The notes beneath the pieces are model-generated. The model was given only the letters and a program-made list of their open reading frames with translations. It was not told the origin of the DNA and searched no databases. A stretch of 64,000 nucleotides of DNA from Cupriavidus sp. D39 (GTDB lineage Bacteria > Pseudomonadota > Gammaproteobacteria > Burkholderiales > Burkholderiaceae), in NCBI RefSeq assembly GCF_026627925.1, contig NZ_JAPNLE010000006.1, positions 124,001 to 188,000 on the forward strand. The letters are read 5' to 3'. Positions 17,919 to 25,649 of the stretch are shown here, in pieces (the stretch's first letter is position 1; each line of letters begins with the position of its first letter). The position numbers and the translations under genes are program-made.

Positions 17919-18124
17919 GCCTTCTCCAGATAATCAAACGGAATCGCCACCAGGTCGCCGGCCGGCGAGCTCCACCAGAGCCACGGCAACGGAAGTACCG
18001 CGCTCCGCACCGGGAGAGACCCAATGACAGTCAGGCCAATATCCACAGTTGGCGGACTGTGACTATCAGAGGGGTATATGAAATAACTACCGTATCTGTA
18101 TAGAGCGGGGTGATTTGCCGTCAT
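17915..18124 (-). CDS. Short hypothetical protein within the origin region
   Basis: About 69 residues (MTANHPALYRYGSYFIY...) ending FDYLEKA. The support is the four-base overlap with the next gene and codon usage like its neighbours. The first codons overlap an iteron (18111). No domain recognised; it could be non-coding. Confidence 0.35.
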   Translation of the reverse strand: MTANHPALYRYGSYFIYPSDSHSPPTVDIGLTVIGSLPVRSAVLPLPWLWWSSPAGDLVAIPFDYLEKA

Positions 18125-18176
18125 ACGCCCATCGGATCGGTGTGATTTGCCGTGCGGAAACGGGGCGATTTGCCGT
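18111..18176. repeat. Second iteron set (TGATTTGCCGT)
   Basis: Three copies of (T/C)GATTTGCCGT at 18111, 18143 and 18166, same orientation, spaced 32 and 23 bases, just downstream of the repA-like gene. They probably bind the initiator. Confidence 0.6.
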
Positions 18177-18326
18177 ACTTCCATGGGTGATCCTCCGTGG
18201 ATAACTTGCGGTGTGCACAGGCTTTTCCACCGCAGGAACCCGTTCTTCGGGCGTCTCCAGCCTGCGCAGACTGGCGCGGCAAAGGGTGCCCAAATGGTTA
18301 GGGTCAAGATGACCATCCCGACCTCG

Positions 18327-19424
18327 TCACCTTCGGTGCGACGGGGGTGGCGAGGAGAAGATTTCAAGCCCCCATCTGTGTACCTCTACCCGTGCGCTTG
18401 GATAGACCGCAAGTACTTGGCGAAGTACGCGTTTCATCTCCTTGCGGAAGTTGTCCGCGTTTCCGTACTCTTGGCCAAACTGTCCGGTGAGCGCCGACCA
18501 GGAGATCCTGTCCGGCCTACCAACATGTACCTTCCGAAGGCGATGCGCGAGCCAGGTGTATATGTCCAAGCCTAGCGCTGTCCCCCTTAGGGCTAGTAGC
18601 GCGCGTTGGTCCAAAGGCACAGAGAAGCCCCTTAGGGACTCGAAATAGCTTTCCGAGAGAAGGACTACCCCGGGCCACAGCGTGCGCTGATCCACTGATC
18701 CCTTTGGCCATGCGTAGAACTCCTCAACGGGTTGTCCGTTGAATGTCTTTCCTAGATATCCCAACTGCAGCCGACAGGCAGCAAGTGAGTGCATGGCTCT
18801 TCGAAGAGCAGCATACCGAGCACCACCTTGATTACCGTGGCCGAGCTTCTGCATAAATTCCGCAGCACTATTTCCTATCGGGACCTCTCGCTTCTTCTCG
18901 CGAATCGCGTAGCTATTGATGTACGAGATGGCCAGGCGCGGCAACACCCCATATGGGACTGTTTGACGCACCGGCCCCCGTCCTTCATCCAGATAGCCGG
19001 CGGAAATCGATACCCAGGCCTCGCCCCAACGACGCATAAACTCGGTGGCGGAAACTCCGTTCTGGTCGAAGACTTCACTGCGCGGGAGCGCCACTTGGCA
19101 AAAGACTGTATGAGTAAACAGAATTTCCTCAGGCGACGGCGGCTCGCTCGCGATACTCTCGCCCGCGGCGAGCAGCCGGTCAGCTGCGGTTACGCGTAAG
19201 CGTTCAACGCCTCGAGGGGGAAGCACTTGTGGGCGGCCGAAGGGGGCTTGCGCACCGTTCGGACCAGAATCTGATTGATTCTCAGTGGTCCTTCCACCTG
19301 GGCACGACCCCAACCCCGTCACCATTGGAATACCGACGCCGCCAAATGCATGGGTGTCGGTTCGCGAATCAAGGGGGTCTGGCAAGTGCATGTTGACTGC
19401 CCAACCGCCATCCGTTTCAGTCAT
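18327..19424 (-). CDS. repA: RepA-type replication initiator
   Basis: A 365-residue protein of the plasmid RepA_C type. Residues from about 105 onward (FTHTVFCQVALPRSEVFDQNG...) match the family, including the WGEAWVSISAGYLDEGRGP region, a probable winged-helix segment SAAEFMQKLGHGNQGG, and the C-terminal GLDIYTWLAHRLRKV. The first about 80 residues are low-complexity, so the true start may be internal. With the nearby iterons it suggests that the excised element replicates autonomously at some stage, as many ICEs and IMEs do. Confidence 0.82.
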   Translation of the reverse strand: MTETDGGWAVNMHLPDPLDSRTDTHAFGGVGIPMVTGLGSCPGGRTTENQSDSGPNGAQAPFGRPQVLPPRGVERLRVTAADRLLAAGESIASEPPSPEEILFTHTVFCQVALPRSEVFDQNGVSATEFMRRWGEAWVSISAGYLDEGRGPVRQTVPYGVLPRLAISYINSYAIREKKREVPIGNSAAEFMQKLGHGNQGGARYAALRRAMHSLAACRLQLGYLGKTFNGQPVEEFYAWPKGSVDQRTLWPGVVLLSESYFESLRGFSVPLDQRALLALRGTALGLDIYTWLAHRLRKVHVGRPDRISWSALTGQFGQEYGNADNFRKEMKRVLRQVLAVYPSARVEVHRWGLEIFSSPPPSHRR

Positions 19425-19433
19425 GCCTCGGCC

Positions 19434-19757
19434 TCAAACAGCTTCGACAGGTTTTCTTGGTCGACCGATACGTCGGACATTGGCCGGCAGCGCGGGTCCC
19501 CCCGTCACTCTCTCAGCCGGGCGAACGAATTCTTGATCGTCTTGGGCTGCCGGTTCCCCCGCTTGTCGAAGCCAGGTCCGCACGGTGCCCACCAGCCAAC
19601 GGTTGACTCGGCGGCTCGGGAACACCGTAGGTGGCAGCTGACCGCGACTCTTCATCACGACGATGTTCTTTTCGGAGGTGCACAGCAGCAGCGCGAGTTC
19701 GCGCGTATCGATCCATGCTGCAGAGTCCATCCTCGCAAATAAAACTCGAAAGTCCAT
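19434..19757 (-). CDS. AlpA-like helix-turn-helix regulator / excisionase candidate
   Basis: A 107-residue protein starting MDFRVLFARMDSAAWIDTREL. The section IDTRELALLLCTSEKNIVVMKSRG, followed by PPTVFPSRRVNRWLVGTVRTWL, is a MerR/AlpA-type winged helix-turn-helix with its wing. AlpA-like proteins activate integrase or excision genes. It sits nine bases upstream of the replication gene on the same strand, so it may head a rep operon. Confidence 0.65.
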   Translation of the reverse strand: MDFRVLFARMDSAAWIDTRELALLLCTSEKNIVVMKSRGQLPPTVFPSRRVNRWLVGTVRTWLRQAGEPAAQDDQEFVRPAERVTGGPALPANVRRIGRPRKPVEAV

Positions 19758-19847
19758 GTGACACCCTGTAAGGTTCTGAAGGCAGGGGTATCTTTGCGGC
19801 TCACGACAGCAGTGTCTAAGGCAGATTTCTGCGCAACGGGATGGGAA

Positions 19848-20444
19848 GTGAAAACGGACTTGACGACTCAGCGCAGGTTGGCGGCGCAAGCATTGGCGGA
19901 AGAGGCCATCGAGTATGGTGCGCAGCGGGGTATGAACCGCGTTTCCATCGAAGAGCGTCTGGGATTGGTTGGCAACCCGCTTGGCCAACTGCTCAGCGAG
20001 TATCTGAGGGGAGAGACTGCACCAAGCCTCAGAGGCCTCGTGAGAATGGAAGCAAAGGTTGCGGAGCTAGTGGGCCGACATCCACGCCGCCTGGCGGTTG
20101 CTGAGTTCGATCCAGCCTACAGCCGCTTTTATCGCTCCGATTTCGACGGGGCGAGGGGATGTTTTGCTCGCGAATATGAGGCTTGTGCTCCACTTTTTGA
20201 GCTTCGGCATCTGGCACGGGCGGACGAGGCGGTTTCCTCACGAGCATTGATGAGGAGGATGAGTGAGTCCGACTGGTGCTTCGTACAGATCATTGCGGAT
20301 GGCACCCCTTGCTTCCTAGGTTCGATCCACCGCAGAGGTGCAGCAAGCTGCCGGAATTCTGCCGGAATTCAGATGAGATGCTGGGCAATTTGGTGTAGCA
20401 CCCTGCGACGTCAGAGGCTTGTCTTGCCATGTAATCTTGTGTAG
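19848..20444 (+). CDS. Hypothetical protein near attR
   Basis: About 198 residues from GTG 19848 (an earlier GTG at 19758 is also in frame). The section KTDLTTQRRLAAQALAEEAIEYG and the later EFDPAYSRFYRSDFDGARGCF look coding. The last about 35 residues run through the arm-site repeats near attR and are probably not original. It is divergent from the AlpA-like gene. No family recognised. Confidence 0.45.
   Translation: MKTDLTTQRRLAAQALAEEAIEYGAQRGMNRVSIEERLGLVGNPLGQLLSEYLRGETAPSLRGLVRMEAKVAELVGRHPRRLAVAEFDPAYSRFYRSDFDGARGCFAREYEACAPLFELRHLARADEAVSSRALMRRMSESDWCFVQIIADGTPCFLGSIHRRGAASCRNSAGIQMRCWAIWCSTLRRQRLVLPCNLV
20350..20370 (+). repeat. Candidate integrase arm site (right)
   Basis: GCCGGAATTC repeated with one T between; matches the doublet at 1391-1410 in 18 of 20 bases and in the same orientation. 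Located about 100 bases inside attR. Confidence 0.4.
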
Positions 20445-20473
20445 TCTTTCTGCACCCGCCCTGGATGGTTTCC

Positions 20474-20525
20474 GACTTTTAATCCGTTGGTCGCGTGTTC
20501 GAGTCACGCACGACCCACCAGCATT
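20474..20525 (+). repeat. attR: 52-bp direct repeat from 3' half of tRNA-Lys(TTT)
   Basis: Exact copy of 1273-1324; closes the 19.2 kb element. As at attL, no tRNA 5' half precedes it, so the intact tRNA-Lys gene must lie elsewhere, perhaps beyond further elements stacked at the same site. Confidence 0.9.
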
Positions 20526-20971
20526 TACAAGGGCTGCAGAGCAATCTGTGGCCCTTCGTCTTTTCCGGGGTTAGGCGGGGGTTAGGTTGCAGCACAAACG
20601 GCCATTCCCGTGTGCTCAATCGAACTCGTCCTGGACTGACCACCTCAGTCCCTCGGGGTGCTCGATTTGTCCGAGCCAGACGGACGCTGCCTCCCTAATT
20701 CAAGGGGGGAGGGGGCAAATTCCTTCGCGCCGAGAAGGCCTTTGAGGGCTTCCGATGGTGGCGCGCATTTTCCAAAATGGATTTTGGCTGACCCCAGCCC
20801 GATCTCTCCGGCCGCTACCCAACCTGGGTGGGGTATGGCGCCATCAATGCCGCATCGCCTTATCCTGGGTCACCTTCGCCGCTATACTAGCGTTCCGAGC
20901 TTGCCGACCGAGGTCTCGTTGCGCGGGGGCTCCTTGATGAAACCAACGATAAGAACCATCCAGGGCAATCA
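20526..20971. other. Non-coding stretch beyond attR
   Basis: About 446 bases in which I see no gene, tRNA or clear repeat apart from short G-runs. It separates the integrated element from the restriction-modification locus. Confidence 0.5.
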
Positions 20972-21298
20972 ATGCGCGAGCCGAGCAATTTCAGCTTTCT
21001 AGCCGAGCACTCACCACTGCTTGCCGGTCTAGGCGCAACTGCCGAACGTATCTTCGCCTTCGACCCGTCCAGCTGCGTAGTCAAGCTGCGCCTGCTTGCC
21101 GAAGCGCTCGCAGCCACCACCACAGCAGACGCAGAGCGACCTATTGCGCGCCATCGATGGACGCTTCAACCTCGATGCGCAGGTCCGGCAGCTTTTCCAT
21201 CTCCGCTTAGCTCGACGTCTTCATGCAGAACCAGTGCCAGGTAAAGTAACGCACTTGCCAGATTTTCTGGCCCATCCGAACAGAATCGCGAAGCACTA
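20972..21298 (+). pseudogene. Remnant of an HsdR-type N-terminal domain
   Basis: The first part reads NFSFLAEHSPLLAGLGATAER then FAFDPSSCVVKLRLLAEAL. In another frame it continues QTQSDLLRAIDGRFNLDAQV followed by RQLFHL. Together these resemble the N-terminus of one class of HsdR subunit (DUF4145-like). The frames do not join with one missing base, the rest of such a subunit is missing, and an intact-looking hsdR of a different type lies at 25649. I read this as the relic of an older restriction gene replaced by the present operon. Confidence 0.55.
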
Positions 21299-22752
21299 AT
21301 GTTTGAACAAGCCTTCAGAAATATCGATGACGCTCTCTGGAAGGAGAGTGGCTGTACCACCGAACTCGACTACACCGAGCAAACCTCTTGGCTGCTCTTT
21401 CTCAAATATCTGGACGCTCTGGACCAGGACAAGGCCGCCGAGGCGATGCTCGAAGGCAAGGCGTACAGCTATATCCTCGACGCCCCCTACCGTTGGGAAG
21501 CCTGGGCCGCGCCTAAGGATGCAGAGGGTAAGCTGGATCACAACAATGCGCTCACCGGGGACGATCTCGTCTACTTCGTAGACCGCAAGCTCTTCCCCTA
21601 CCTGCATGGCTTCAAGCAGCGAGCCAGCGGCCCCAACACCATCGAATACAAGATCGGCGAGATCTTCAGCGAGATTAAGAACAAGATCCGCAGCGGCTAC
21701 ACCCTGCGCGATATCATCGACCACATCGACGAACTGCGCTTCCGCTCGCAGACCGAAAAGCACGAGTTGTCGATGCTGTATGAAGAGAAGATCAAGCGCA
21801 TGGGCAACGCCGGGCGCAATGGCGGCGAGTACTACACCCCGCGCCCGCTGATCCGCGCCATCGTGCAAGTGGTGCAGCCCAAGATCGGTGAGCGCATCTA
21901 CGACGGTGCCTGTGGTTCGGCCGGCTTCCTCTGTGAAGCGCACGACTACCTCACTACCAAGCCCAATCTCAGTACCGCCAACCTCAAAACTCTGCAGGAG
22001 CGTACCTTTTACGGCAAGGAGAAGAAGAGCCTCGCCTATGTGATTGCCATCATGAACATGATCCTGCACGGCATTGAGGCGCCCAACATCATCCACACCA
22101 ACACGCTGGCCGAGAACCTCGCCGACGTTCAAGACAAGGACCGCATGGACGTGGTCCTTGCCAACCCGCCCTTCGGCGGCAAGGAGCGCGCCGAGGTCCA
22201 GCAGAACTTCCCCATCCGCACCGGTGAGACTGCCTCTCTGTTCCTCCAGCATTTCATCAAGATGCTCAAGGCTGGGGGCCGTGCCGGCGTTGTCATCAAG
22301 AACACCTTCCTGTCGAACTCCGACAACGCCTCGGTAAGCCTCCGCAAGCTGTTACTGGAAAGCTGCAATCTGCACACTATTCTCGACTGCCCCAGTGGAA
22401 CTTTTCAGGGTGCAGGCGTCAAGACCGTCGTGCTGTTCTTCGAGAAAGGCGCGCCCACCCGTAAGACGTGGTACTACCAGCTCGACCCTGGCCGTAGCAT
22501 GGGCAAGACCAACCCGCTCAACGATGCCGATCTTGCCGAGTTCGTCGAACTGCAGAAGACCTTTGCTGATTCTCCGAAGAGTTGGGGGTGGATGCCGCAC
22601 TGCTTGATACAAGCAGCTACGATCTCTCGGTGAAGAATCCCAATAGCGGCAAAAAAGTGGCCCACCGTAGCCCGCTGGACATTATGGATGACATCGCCGC
22701 GCTGGATGCCGAAAGCGCAGAAGTGCTGGCTAGCATTAGGGTGCTGCTATGA
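21299..22752 (+). CDS. hsdM: Type I restriction-modification methyltransferase subunit M, one frameshift
   Basis: An N6-adenine methyltransferase. It starts MFEQAFRNIDDALW (HsdM N-terminal helical domain), has the target-domain hinge NGGEYYTPR near 180, the SAM-binding motif YDGACGSAGF near 200 and catalytic ANPPFGG near 289. The frame breaks at a G5 run (22584-22588). With one extra G the protein continues VDAALLDTSSYDLSVKNPN and ends at TGA 22752, overlapping hsdS by four bases, as expected. About 484 residues restored. Likely a base undercall, not a true mutation. Confidence 0.85.
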
Positions 22753-23933
22753 AGGCGGCGTGGCATACCATTCGGCTCGGGGATATTGCTGACATACAAA
22801 GCGGTGGCACTCCGCTTGTTTCAAACAAGGCATTCTGGAATGGCGAGATTCCGTGGTATTCGTCGGGTGAGTTGAATGACTTATTCACGAGAGCTTCGGA
22901 AAGGAGTCTTTCTGTCGCCGGACTTGAAGGATCTAACGCGAAGCTATTTCCAGCCGGATCGCTTTTGATCGGGATGTACGACACGGCAGCCTTGAAAATG
23001 TCCATCTTGGATCGAGCGGGCGCGTTCAATCAGGCGATTGCCGGTGTAAGGCCAAATGATAAAACAGATTTGGCATTCATTCGATATGCAATAGATTCAA
23101 ATCGCGATCAAATTCTCGATCAAAGGCGAGGGGTTCGTCAGAAAAATTTGAGCTTGGCGAAGATTCGAGATCTTGAGCTGCAACTGCCGCCGCTTCACGA
23201 ACAACAACGCATCGTTGCTATTCTCGACGAAACCTTTGATGGCATCGCCATCGCCCGCGCCAACGCCGCGCAGAACCTCATAAACGCCCGCGCGCTCTTC
23301 GAGGGTCATCTGGATGCTGTCTTCAGTCAACGTGGTGAGGGTTGGAGAGAGGCAACAATCGGCCAGCACATTCGGTTTATCGACTATCGAGGTAAGACGC
23401 CCCAAAAAACCGAGAGTGGAGTTCGGCTGATCACCGCAAAAAACGTGAAGATGGGCTTCCTTCAAGAAGCGCCCATGGAGTTCGTTGCTCCGGAATCCTA
23501 CGACGATTGGATGACTCGGGGCATCCCTAATCGTGGTGATGTGCTCTTCACGACGGAAGCTCCTTTGGCCAATGTTGCACAACTTGATACCGACGAGAAG
23601 GTTGTATTTGCGCAGCGAATCATTATCATGCAGCCAGATGCGTCAACGCTTGATAGTACATTCTTGAAGTATCTCTTGCTCTCGCCACCTGTTCAGAAGC
23701 AGATTCACGACAAAGGCACTGGCGCTACCGTAAAGGGAATCAAGGCGAGTCTTCTCAAGGCCATCGAGGTTTCATTCCCGTCATCCGTGAATGAGCAACA
23801 GCAGCTTGCTGAGAAGTTGGATGAGCTGGCAGCTGCGACGGAGAGTCTTGAATCTCTCTATCAGCGCAAGATCGAAGCATCAGATGAGCTGAAAGAATCC
23901 ATGCTACATCAGGCCTTCAGCGGCCAGCTCTAG
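22749..23933 (+). CDS. hsdS: Type I restriction-modification specificity subunit S
   Basis: A 394-residue specificity subunit with two target-recognition domains, each followed by a conserved coiled-coil spacer. The first spacer is LPPLHEQQRIVAILDETFDG (near 150) and the second has NEQQQLAEKLDELAAATESL near the C-terminus. It determines the bipartite DNA sequence recognised by the HsdR2M2S complex. It overlaps hsdM by four bases and is followed nine bases later by the RT gene. The target sequence cannot be read from the protein. Confidence 0.92.
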   Translation: MKAAWHTIRLGDIADIQSGGTPLVSNKAFWNGEIPWYSSGELNDLFTRASERSLSVAGLEGSNAKLFPAGSLLIGMYDTAALKMSILDRAGAFNQAIAGVRPNDKTDLAFIRYAIDSNRDQILDQRRGVRQKNLSLAKIRDLELQLPPLHEQQRIVAILDETFDGIAIARANAAQNLINARALFEGHLDAVFSQRGEGWREATIGQHIRFIDYRGKTPQKTESGVRLITAKNVKMGFLQEAPMEFVAPESYDDWMTRGIPNRGDVLFTTEAPLANVAQLDTDEKVVFAQRIIIMQPDASTLDSTFLKYLLLSPPVQKQIHDKGTGATVKGIKASLLKAIEVSFPSSVNEQQQLAEKLDELAAATESLESLYQRKIEASDELKESMLHQAFSGQL

Positions 23934-23942
23934 GAACGCCAC

Positions 23943-25649
23943 ATGAACGACATGTCCATCTCGGCGGCAGATTCACAGTTGGTGGATCTACTGGATATGG
24001 AATTCGAGTGGTTCTATCTCACAAAAGAAGGGCTGAGCGAAGCCGCCGTGCTCACGGGGTTGCTGGATCACGGACTTTTCGCAGAAAAGGTTCCTCCCTG
24101 CTTCGCGACTGTAGGGTTGGCGGCCATCGTGACTGAATCAATGGCTGGTCTTCCTGAAGAGCCCGACCCGGCTAAGCTCAGGAGCAACATAGACAAATGC
24201 GCGCACGACTACATCCGCTACGAGTCGCTGCGCGACATCAACATCCCAAGGCACCTTGGCATTCCCCATCCAGAGGCCTACGCAGTTCAGGCGCTCGCGA
24301 TCTCAAAACACTGGCAGGAGATTGCCACCCACAGTAACAAGCCAAAGCCCCAGATCAGCCAAATCTATGTCCGGCATGTCGGGGATGGCTGCATCTTTGA
24401 AATGAACTACAAGGGAAGCGAGCGCTATCAGTTGGAAGAGGAAGAGATTCAGTGGCGGGCGGGCGCTCAGTTCGTAGTCAAGGCTGATATCGCCTCGTGC
24501 TTTCCTAGCATTTACACGCACTCCATTCCGTGGGCACTTCATGAGAAAACCAAGGCCAAGAAATCGGGAAGCCTCACTGCACTGGCAGGCAACCTGCTAG
24601 ATAAATGCACGCAGAACACGCGTGATCGACAGACCAACGGATTGCTAATCGGGCCGCACGCCTCAAACATCGTTTCAGAAGTCGTTCTGACCCGTATCGA
24701 TGCCGAGTTGCAGGCGAAGGGCTACAAAAAGCTTACGCGGCACGTTGATGACTATACGTTCTTCGCCGATACCTTTGAACAAGCCGAAAAATTCGTCAGA
24801 GATTTGGGTATGTGCTTGCGCGCCTACGAAATGTCGCTCAACGACAAGAAGACGCGCATCCTCGATCTGCCAAGGCCTAGTACGGAGAACTGGATTCAGG
24901 TGCTCAATCGCTTCGCCTTTCCAAACGACGAAGAGGTACGGTTTCCGACAGTCCGATCCTTTCTTGATCTTGCCTTGGAATGCTCGCAAGTAGCAGGCAA
25001 ATCTACCCCTCTAAACTACGCGATCAAGACACTGGCCGGCAGCGAGAGCCCGCGTAAACTGAATTCGAGAGCAAAACGATCGTATGTGCAAGAGGCCGTG
25101 AATCTTGCTATCGCGTATCCTTATCTCGTGCCTCTACTCGATAAATTTGTGTTTGACAGATATTGGCATGATGGAATAAAGCAAAGGATTGCTGAATTTT
25201 CGACCTCGCTTGTTCGGCTAGGACTACGGAAACTCTACCCGGATACGATTGCCCACGCGCTGCATTATGCGCGGAAGCACGGCGTAAAACTCGCCTTGGA
25301 TGACGCGGACTTGATAGAAGTTGTGGCGTTGGACGACTGCGTCACAAATGTATTGCTCTTGGATTATGCGACGCAACACAATTATGGCAAATTTAAGAAA
25401 GCAATCAAGAAGCGATCTGATGAACTCAAATCGGCAGATCTTCGAGAGAAGGACAAGAATTGGCTCTTGATCTATGAGATGTGGTCGGAAAAAGATCTTA
25501 AAGGAAATGGCCAGGCATTTCTTGCTAACTTGAAGAGTAAAGGTTTCAAATTTCTTGTCGCGAACGAACCTGAGAAGGATCCAGCGACGAAAGACAAGGC
25601 TGGTATTCCAGCGATTCCTTCGCAACCTCAATATACGGTCAATTCATAA
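23943..25649 (+). CDS. Reverse transcriptase embedded in the type I RM operon
   Basis: A 568-residue RT. Motif A is FVVKADIASCFPSIYTHSIP (Asp182), a GLLIGPHASNIVSEVVL segment follows near 233-249, and the catalytic box is RHVDDYTFFADTFE (266-279): VDD in place of the commoner YADD. The C-terminal half is a long helical region with no maturase or HNH domain, as in UG/Abi-type RTs. Its stop TAA shares one base with the ATG of hsdR (TAATG), so RT and HsdR are translationally coupled. The arrangement points to an anti-phage function combined with restriction. It is clearly different from the RT at 3869. Confidence 0.87.
   Translation: MNDMSISAADSQLVDLLDMEFEWFYLTKEGLSEAAVLTGLLDHGLFAEKVPPCFATVGLAAIVTESMAGLPEEPDPAKLRSNIDKCAHDYIRYESLRDINIPRHLGIPHPEAYAVQALAISKHWQEIATHSNKPKPQISQIYVRHVGDGCIFEMNYKGSERYQLEEEEIQWRAGAQFVVKADIASCFPSIYTHSIPWALHEKTKAKKSGSLTALAGNLLDKCTQNTRDRQTNGLLIGPHASNIVSEVVLTRIDAELQAKGYKKLTRHVDDYTFFADTFEQAEKFVRDLGMCLRAYEMSLNDKKTRILDLPRPSTENWIQVLNRFAFPNDEEVRFPTVRSFLDLALECSQVAGKSTPLNYAIKTLAGSESPRKLNSRAKRSYVQEAVNLAIAYPYLVPLLDKFVFDRYWHDGIKQRIAEFSTSLVRLGLRKLYPDTIAHALHYARKHGVKLALDDADLIEVVALDDCVTNVLLLDYATQHNYGKFKKAIKKRSDELKSADLREKDKNWLLIYEMWSEKDLKGNGQAFLANLKSKGFKFLVANEPEKDPATKDKAGIPAIPSQPQYTVNS

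Noticed and set aside
22749..23933. Phase-variable hsdS locus
   Set aside because: No inverted second hsdS copy or recombinase gene lies nearby, and the frameshift is in hsdM at a G5 run too short for typical slippage.
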